Source: DAOUTY01 sp964453665 (GTDB taxonomy: Bacteria > Chloroflexota > Dehalococcoidia > SZUA-161). Taken from it: a DNA stretch of 10,261 nt. Position 1 is the first letter of the stretch. Each line of letters opens with the position of its first letter. A program made the position numbers and the translations under genes. Positions 6,180-10,261 of this stretch are shown in pieces. The stretch spans positions 1-10,261 of the forward strand of contig CAYVQT010000084.1 of NCBI GenBank assembly GCA_964453665.1, given 5' to 3'. Below the pieces are notes generated by a model that was given only the letters and a program-made list of their open reading frames with translations, did not search any database and was not told the origin of the DNA.

Positions 6180-7376
6180 ATGCGTACCACGAAGGCTATG
6201 ATTCTCTCCGTAGGCACAGGCTTGGCTAACAGTGAGCAGGCCGTGGCGGACCTCGCTCAGGCACTGATAGGAAGTATCAACGCAGCTAACCCCGATAAAG
6301 TGTTCCTGGTAGTCAGCCCTCAGAGCCAGGCAAAAACTCTGCCTCTTCTTGAGCCCAATCTGAGTATGGATTGGGAGGCTATACTGATTGAGAACGAGGA
6401 CGATATTGAGGCAACCTACTCTTGCCTGTATCCAAGATTTCGCCAGATAAGAAATGATTACGATTTAATTACTGTTGACTATACCTCTGGCACCAAAGCT
6501 ATGACAGGGGCACTTGTTCTGCTCGGTACAATCTTCGACGCGTATAACCTCACGTATGTGGGGGGTCGGAGAGTAAATGGTAGGGTAGTTAAGGGAACCG
6601 AAAAACTGAACGTTGTCAAACCCATTTTCGCCAGCGTTGAACGCCGCATTGAGCGTGCTGTGTCCTTCTTTAATAGCTGCCAGTACGATGCTGCCATATT
6701 TATTATCGATGAGATTCGCAGACTTACCTCAGACCCGCAGATAACAGATCGTTTAGAACCATTGGAGAAAGCCTCCCGAGCCTACTCATTGTGGGAGGAC
6801 TTTCAACATGAGCCCGCATTCGCCGCGCTAAAAGAGGTAAGGATTGACGCCTTTGATGCGAACAGGCGGTTTCTGGGCAAGATGCAGAGCAGCGATGAGA
6901 AGGAGCCGTTTCTGATAGCAGATATCATTAACAATGCACGGAGGAGGGGTTCTATTAGCTTCAGATATGAAGATGCCGTGGGCAGGCTATACCGTGTTAT
7001 AGAGTTGATAGCTCAGTACAGGCTGAAATCGTATGGAATCGCGGATACTGGAAGCGTGGATCCGAAGCTGATCGATGGGGAACTGAGAAAAAAATGGCGT
7101 GAGTACGGTAGCGCACCGCTCAAATTGGGACTCCGAAAGTCTTATGAGCTTTTGGCGGTTAAGGATGATGAGCTAGGTAAGGAATATGAAGGTGACAACA
7201 GGCTGCGAGATCTTCTAAAAAAGAGGAATAACGCAATCCTGGCGCACGGGCTGGATCCCGTAGCTAAAGATGTATATGAGGGTCTCTTGGACAAGGCATT
7301 AACCTACGCATCCATGGTGGTACCCAAACTCAACCAGCTCTGTCAGGACGCCGAATTCATCAACTGGCCCGAATGA
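6180..7376 (+). CDS. csm6: CARF-HEPN ribonuclease, Csm6-type (TIGR02710-like)
   Basis: Proteins of this family bind cyclic oligoadenylate made by Cas10 through a CARF domain and then degrade RNA nonspecifically with a HEPN domain. The 398-residue product has the family's length. The N-terminal CARF Rossmann fold shows ILSVGTG (8-14), the VFLVVSPQS strand (41-49) and the ligand-loop motif DYTSGTKAMTGAL (100-112), a hallmark of this group. A helical middle part follows, then a C-terminal HEPN domain with RNNAILAH (R349, H356), which gives the catalytic Rx6H pattern. No membrane segment is seen. The gene directly follows the CRISPR array and has no clear promoter of its own, so it is probably transcribed through the array. 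The signalling enzyme upstream carries an internal stop, which would leave this effector without its activator unless another Cas10 exists in the cell. A Csx1 label is the alternative name. Confidence 0.88.
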   Translation: MRTTKAMILSVGTGLANSEQAVADLAQALIGSINAANPDKVFLVVSPQSQAKTLPLLEPNLSMDWEAILIENEDDIEATYSCLYPRFRQIRNDYDLITVDYTSGTKAMTGALVLLGTIFDAYNLTYVGGRRVNGRVVKGTEKLNVVKPIFASVERRIERAVSFFNSCQYDAAIFIIDEIRRLTSDPQITDRLEPLEKASRAYSLWEDFQHEPAFAALKEVRIDAFDANRRFLGKMQSSDEKEPFLIADIINNARRRGSISFRYEDAVGRLYRVIELIAQYRLKSYGIADTGSVDPKLIDGELRKKWREYGSAPLKLGLRKSYELLAVKDDELGKEYEGDNRLRDLLKKRNNAILAHGLDPVAKDVYEGLLDKALTYASMVVPKLNQLCQDAEFINWPE

Positions 7377-7466
7377 AGGGCAATGTCTCTCCTCCTGTTG
7401 CTGGCTCTTCTTTTATCTCATCGCGCACTTTGTTTGTAGCCCAGGGGCGACATCATGGACCAAGCT

Positions 7467-7493
7467 ATTGCACATTCCTGACATTTGTGCAAT
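7467..7493. repeat. Perfect inverted repeat ATTGCACA / TGTGCAAT
   Basis: Arms at 7467-7474 and 7486-7493 surround an 11-nt loop. A second overlapping small palindrome (GACAT at 7480-7484, ATGTC at 7491-7495) offers an alternative stem, so two mutually exclusive hairpins are possible. No T-run follows, so it is not a standard terminator. It could be a protein binding site, or the remnant of a mobile element end. Confidence 0.55.
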
Positions 7494-7549
7494 GTCGGTC
7501 ATCCCACATAAAGTCATAGGGTAAAATCTCACGAACTAGCTAAATTATC

Positions 7550-7616
7550 GCCCTCCCCCTGGAAACGATGGCAGCTTTAAAACGATAAAAATGGTAGAAT
7601 ATAGCTTAGGGAGGGC
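7550..7616. repeat. GC-rich inverted repeat GCCCTCCC / GGGAGGGC flanking a promoter element
   Basis: The arms (7550-7557 and 7609-7616) are perfect reverse complements separated by 51 bp. The extended -10 element at 7592-7600 lies between them and the downstream arm covers the likely transcription start. The arrangement could be an operator pair. Confidence 0.45.
7592..7600 (+). promoter_or_regulatory. Extended -10 promoter of the HAD gene
   Basis: TGG directly followed by TAGAAT (five of six to TATAAT) makes an extended -10 element, which can work without a good -35; no good -35 is visible at 16-18 bp. Transcription would start near 7607, about 37 nt before ATG 7644. Confidence 0.4.
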
Positions 7617-7643
7617 CACAGCGTCAAGAGGTCCGACAGGAGA

Positions 7644-8303
7644 ATGATAAAAGCAGTCCTATTCGATTTAGATGGCACCTTGCTCGATACGGGCTATGAG
7701 CGGGCAAAAGTATTGAACATGTTGCGTGAAGAAAGTGGTCTTGCACCCATGCCTATGGAAGAGTTGCGGCCATACCTTAGTTACGGTGGGCCTAGGTTAG
7801 TCAGTGTGACATTTGGTGTTTCTGCAGAGGTAGCTAAGTTCGAACAACTTAAGAACAGGTATTTCGAGATATACGCTGCAAATCTAGGTAAAGATACTAA
7901 ACCATTCGACGGCATACTGGACTTACTAGATGAATTGGAGGCAAGAGATATACGATGGGGAGTAATAACAAACAAGCCATCCTACCTTACGATTCCTCTT
8001 CTTGATAAGTTTGGCTTCACTAAACGAACCTTCGCTGTGGTTAGTGGAGATACTAGTCCTTATAGGAAACCTGATCCGCGATCCATTTTATACGCATGCT
8101 CTCTGTGCAAGGTAAAACCAGAGGAATGTCTAGTGCTGGGAGATGCAGAGCGCGACATTGTGGCAGCACAGGAAGCCGGAGCACATATCTTAGTTTGCCA
8201 TTTCGATGATGCGGATTCGAGCCAAGACAGTGGGCCAATTTCAGGTGTTGATGGATTGGTTAGGCACCCCTTGGAGGTCATAGATTGGATTAATAGACTA
8301 TGA
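7644..8303 (+). CDS. HAD-superfamily phosphatase (Gph/PGP-like)
   Basis: This is a cytoplasmic Mg-dependent phosphatase of the haloacid dehalogenase superfamily, nearest in layout to phosphoglycolate phosphatase-like enzymes with a helical cap. The 219-residue length is normal. Motif I is FDLDGTLLDT (nucleophile D8, acid/base D10), followed by a helical cap at about 17-85. Motif II is VITNKP (T109), the motif III lysine is in RKPDP (K142), and motif IV is LGDAERD (D167, D171). All catalytic residues are present. Substrate cannot be told from sequence; sugar phosphates, phosphoglycolate or nucleotides are possible. The start is forced by motif I sitting only a few residues in. The AGGAG at 7638-7642 is only 1 nt from the ATG, so GAGG at 7628-7631 may be the working ribosome site. 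Base use looks more AT-rich than the csm genes. The HIT gene follows after 96 bp. Confidence 0.9.
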   Translation: MIKAVLFDLDGTLLDTGYERAKVLNMLREESGLAPMPMEELRPYLSYGGPRLVSVTFGVSAEVAKFEQLKNRYFEIYAANLGKDTKPFDGILDLLDELEARDIRWGVITNKPSYLTIPLLDKFGFTKRTFAVVSGDTSPYRKPDPRSILYACSLCKVKPEECLVLGDAERDIVAAQEAGAHILVCHFDDADSSQDSGPISGVDGLVRHPLEVIDWINRL

Positions 8304-8311
8304 AAATTGAC

Positions 8312-8350
8312 TGTTACTGATGATACATGATGCAGTTGATCGTAGTAACA
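8312..8350. repeat. Inverted repeat TGTTACT / AGTAACA between HAD and HIT genes
   Basis: Perfect 7-bp arms at 8312-8318 and 8344-8350 with a 25-nt loop lie in the 96-bp gap between the two genes. TTGACT (8307-8312) resembles a -35 box but no -10 at proper spacing was found. Function unknown; short arms with a long loop can occur by chance. Confidence 0.3.
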
Positions 8351-8399
8351 AAGGGAATAACCCCGAGAGTTTGATATCGGCAATGTTGCCGAGGATAAG

Positions 8400-8831
8400 A
8401 TGGGTTGCACGTTCTGTGAACTGACATTATTACGTTCATCATCGACGGTTATCCTTGAGGATTCCGTAGTCATTTGCATTCCAGATAATCGCCCGATTGT
8501 GCGGGGGCATATCTTGCTGATTCCTAAGAGACATGTTCAAAATGTATTTGATTTGCCCGAGCGAGAGTATCGACATGTAATGTATATACTTCGCACGATT
8601 TCAAATGGCGTTAGTCTAGCCTACAATCCGAAAATGGTGGCAGTATTCGTAGCAGGATATCAAATCCAAGAGCATGGACATATTCATATTCTCCCACTTA
8701 ATGAAGGACTCGCTGACACGCTGAGTAATACGCCTCTAAGGGACAGAGACGAGTGGGCTAAAGAGTCACTACGGGCTGAAGCTCTGAAAGTAATTGCTGC
8801 GCTAAGTACTTCATACAAAGGGGGGGTCTAG
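8400..8831 (+). CDS. HIT-family nucleotide hydrolase/transferase
   Basis: HIT (histidine triad) proteins split or transfer nucleotide phosphates, such as dinucleoside polyphosphates or nucleoside phosphoramidates. The 143-residue protein has the family's normal size. It begins with CTFCEL (C3, C6), the first half of the zinc site common in bacterial HIT proteins. GHILLIPKRHV (36-46) follows, and the triad HGHIHILP (H92, H94, H96) is intact. The start is supported by GAGG at 8391-8394, 5 nt before the ATG. Its stop overlaps the ribosome site of the membrane-protein gene, so these two are almost certainly co-transcribed. The neighbouring HAD phosphatase suggests a shared nucleotide or phosphate chemistry; that link is inference. 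Confidence 0.9.
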   Translation: MGCTFCELTLLRSSSTVILEDSVVICIPDNRPIVRGHILLIPKRHVQNVFDLPEREYRHVMYILRTISNGVSLAYNPKMVAVFVAGYQIQEHGHIHILPLNEGLADTLSNTPLRDRDEWAKESLRAEALKVIAALSTSYKGGV

Positions 8832-8835
8832 GAGG
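8830..8835 (+). promoter_or_regulatory. Shine-Dalgarno site of the two-TM protein gene
   Basis: AGGAGG overlaps the last two bases of the HIT stop codon (8829-8831) and stands 7 nt before ATG 8843, indicating translational coupling. Confidence 0.75.
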
Positions 8836-8842
8836 TTAATCA

Positions 8843-9625
8843 ATGAAAAACCAGCTAAGACGAGTGTGGCAAGAACTACGCCAAGGCAAAAATGTTGAAG
8901 TTTACCTTACCATTGCAGTGGCATTTGTTATTTTATGCTTGCATCTATTTCACGTTACATCAATAAATGCTGTCCTATCAGCCATTCTTGCGACGCTCGT
9001 GCTTCTTGCCATAGCTAATCTACACAGTCGCAGAGGAGTAGAAGATCTTGGTGCCAGTGTCTTACGCCTGGAAATTGGTACCCTCGCCGATAAGTTCTTT
9101 CAGCAATGGAACGAAGCAGAATTCTCAGACTTTATCAATAGAGCAAAGCGCGTAAGCATGCTAGCAGTAGCGAACAATCGTTTTTTAAGTGAGAACCAAA
9201 TTCAATTCACAGAGTTAATTCGAAGAGGAGGTGAAATTAGAGCCCTGTTGATCGACCCGACGGGTGCAGTACTGAATATGTCAACTACTAGAAGTGTTGG
9301 CGCGTCAACACAGCCGAATTATGTAAAAATGCATGTCGAGATGTCTAAAGAAAAACTCAGGGAATTTCAGATTGGCGCAACTAGGTCCAACCAAGTTAGG
9401 TTGAAGTACATTGATTTACTTCCATCAATAATCATCACTTGGTTGGAGTTCGACCATGATCCAGGAATGATGCTATTAACTCTGACGGCTTTTAGGCAGC
9501 CCACCGCATCACGCCCTTCTTTTACATTGTCTGAGGAGAAAGATAGTAAATGGTATAAATATTTCAAAGACTACTACGAAAACATTTGGGAATGGGAGGG
9601 AACGAAAGATATCGCTTTGAGTTAA
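8843..9625 (+). CDS. Two-TM membrane protein with cytosolic PLD/DUF5919-like domain
   Basis: The 260-residue protein has a basic N-terminus (1-17), two hydrophobic membrane segments (about 19-36 and 42-60) joined by a very short loop, and a cytosolic part of about 200 residues. In the cytosolic part, LLIDPTGAVLNM (135-146) after a helix ending LIRRGGEIRA, and a C-terminal RPSFTLSEEKDSKWYKYFKDYYENIWE block (about 224-250), resemble phospholipase D-like domains of the DUF5919 kind. No HKD catalytic motif is visible, so it may be a binding or sensor domain, not a hydrolase. No signal peptide cleavage is expected. Two N-terminal TM helices plus a cytosolic sensor domain is a layout seen in several nucleotide-signalled defence effectors, but the function here is unknown. 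The gene is tightly coupled to the HIT gene. Confidence 0.7.
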   Translation: MKNQLRRVWQELRQGKNVEVYLTIAVAFVILCLHLFHVTSINAVLSAILATLVLLAIANLHSRRGVEDLGASVLRLEIGTLADKFFQQWNEAEFSDFINRAKRVSMLAVANNRFLSENQIQFTELIRRGGEIRALLIDPTGAVLNMSTTRSVGASTQPNYVKMHVEMSKEKLREFQIGATRSNQVRLKYIDLLPSIIITWLEFDHDPGMMLLTLTAFRQPTASRPSFTLSEEKDSKWYKYFKDYYENIWEWEGTKDIALS

Positions 9626-9981
9626 GAAAAAGATGAAACCTATAACGAGACACACCTCCGTTCTGTCATATCAAGATAGGGAAGGCCTAGATTGTTAGCT
9701 AGCCAAGGAGAAAGGTACATTTGACAAATACTCATTTTGTTCAGCCTCGGGCAACAATCCTCGCTTTTATTACCTCAGGCCAACAATATAGCGTTTCGTG
9801 TAGCTTCACACTTGCAGGGGTCAAATCACGCCTTCCCTATTCCAAGAGAGGGCCTGTCCGCTTTGTCATCTAAAGTAGGATGAATAATAGACAAAACACC
9901 CACATACAAGATAGACTGTAAACGCCTTCCATGATTGCAGAACGCCAACTGCGATTACTATCAACACTACAGAGGTAACGT
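9626..9981. other. Gene-free region before the CoA-binding gene
   Basis: These 356 bases contain no convincing gene on either strand. A near-repeat of 14-15 nt occurs at 9745-9758 and 9773-9787 (CCTCGGGCAACAAT and CCTCAGGCCAACAAT). A perfect TTGACA (9721-9726) has no matching -10 at 16-18 bp. AATAAT at 9883-9888 could be a -10 box with a poor -35. No terminator hairpin with a T-run was recognised. Confidence 0.5.
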
Positions 9982-10261
9982 ATGAATACCAAGCGAGCCT
10001 TAGATTGCCTGTTCAACCCAAAGTCGGTAGCAGTAATTGGGGCATCCAGCTTCTTGGGGAAATGGGGCTACAATCTTCTCAGCCGCCTGATCAGTACGAG
10101 AAGTAAAAGACATATCTACGCTATAAACGATAGAGAAGCTGAAGTGCTTGGACTGAAGGCCTATAAAAATGTATTGGACGTGCCTGAACAGATAGATATG
10201 GCTGCAATTGCGTATTTCGGACCAAATCGGCCGCCTTCACGGAGCAAACCGGCCACCCTGT
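9982..10261 (+). CDS. CoA-binding domain protein, acyl-CoA synthetase (ADP-forming) type, 5' part
   Basis: The 93 complete codons encode the beginning of a CoA-binding Rossmann domain as found at the N-terminus of acetate/acyl-CoA ligases (ADP-forming) and related protein acyltransferases. The NPKSVAVIGASS motif (12-23) with GKWGYNLLSRLI after it is the nucleotide-binding signature. HIYAIN, LGLKAYKNVLDVPEQIDMAAIA follow in the usual order. GAGG at 9972-9975, 6 nt before the ATG, supports the start. The gene continues beyond the window, so the full domain set is unknown. After about residue 76 the reading (YFGPNRPPSRSKP) no longer looks like the family, which may mean a frameshift or simple divergence. 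Confidence 0.75.
   Translation, partial: MNTKRALDCLFNPKSVAVIGASSFLGKWGYNLLSRLISTRSKRHIYAINDREAEVLGLKAYKNVLDVPEQIDMAAIAYFGPNRPPSRSKPATL

Larger units (their letters stand above)
7377..7643 (+). other. Intergenic region between the CRISPR locus and the HAD gene
   Basis: There is no convincing gene in these 267 bases. It holds an 8-bp perfect inverted repeat (7467-7493), a second GC-rich 8-bp inverted repeat with distant arms (7550-7557 and 7609-7616) and an extended -10 promoter element (7592-7600). No stem followed by a T-run typical of an intrinsic terminator was seen directly after the CARF-HEPN stop. Confidence 0.6.

Noticed and set aside
7377..7440. Intrinsic terminator after the CARF-HEPN gene
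   Set aside because: The region is pyrimidine-rich but shows no stable stem followed by a T-run.
9721..9726. Perfect TTGACA as a promoter -35
   Set aside because: No acceptable -10 hexamer occurs 16-18 bp downstream and the next gene begins more than 250 bp away.

Overview
The window holds a type III-A (Csm) CRISPR-Cas locus on the + strand, followed by a short accessory gene cluster and the start of an unrelated metabolic gene. Codon use is balanced and GC moderate, with bacterial Shine-Dalgarno sites and sigma70-like promoter elements. An uncultured anaerobic bacterium, perhaps a Chloroflexota/Dehalococcoidia relative, would fit the cas protein style and the ADP-forming acyl-CoA synthetase-like gene. 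That placement is a low-confidence impression, not a measurement.

Positions 1-148 are a promoter/leader region. A tight gene series follows: cas10/csm1 (149-2605), csm2 (2608-3066), csm3 (3079-3735), csm4 (3743-4708) and cas6 (4705-5526). Junctions are 2 nt, 12 nt, 7 nt and a 4-bp ATGA overlap. cas10 is open over its whole length except for one in-frame amber TAG at 1202-1204, inside the first Palm domain. Both its HD nuclease motif and its GGDD cyclic-oligoadenylate synthase motif are intact on either side. No csm5, cas1 or cas2 is present in the window.

A CRISPR array of nine 37-nt repeats and eight 37-41-nt spacers (5511-6158) starts inside the 3' end of cas6: the cas6 TAA stop codon lies in repeat 1. 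The last repeat ends 21 nt before the start of a CARF-HEPN ribonuclease gene (6180-7376, Csm6-type, TIGR02710-like). The array is therefore sandwiched between the crRNA-processing enzyme and the signal-activated RNase, with no leader. In the expected scheme Cas6 cuts the array transcript, Csm2/3/4 and Cas10 form the RNA-guided complex, Csm3 cuts target RNA, Cas10 makes cyclic oligoadenylate, and the CARF-HEPN RNase is switched on by it. The amber codon would cut this chain at Cas10 unless it is read through or is a sequence error.

After a 267-bp intergenic region with inverted repeats and an extended -10 promoter come a HAD-family phosphatase (7644-8303), a HIT-family nucleotide hydrolase (8400-8831) and a two-TM membrane protein with a cytosolic PLD/DUF5919-like domain (8843-9625). 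The last two share a tight junction. This block looks more AT-rich than the csm genes. A 356-bp gene-free stretch (9626-9981) precedes the 5' part of a CoA-binding (acyl-CoA synthetase, ADP-forming type) gene that runs off the window end.
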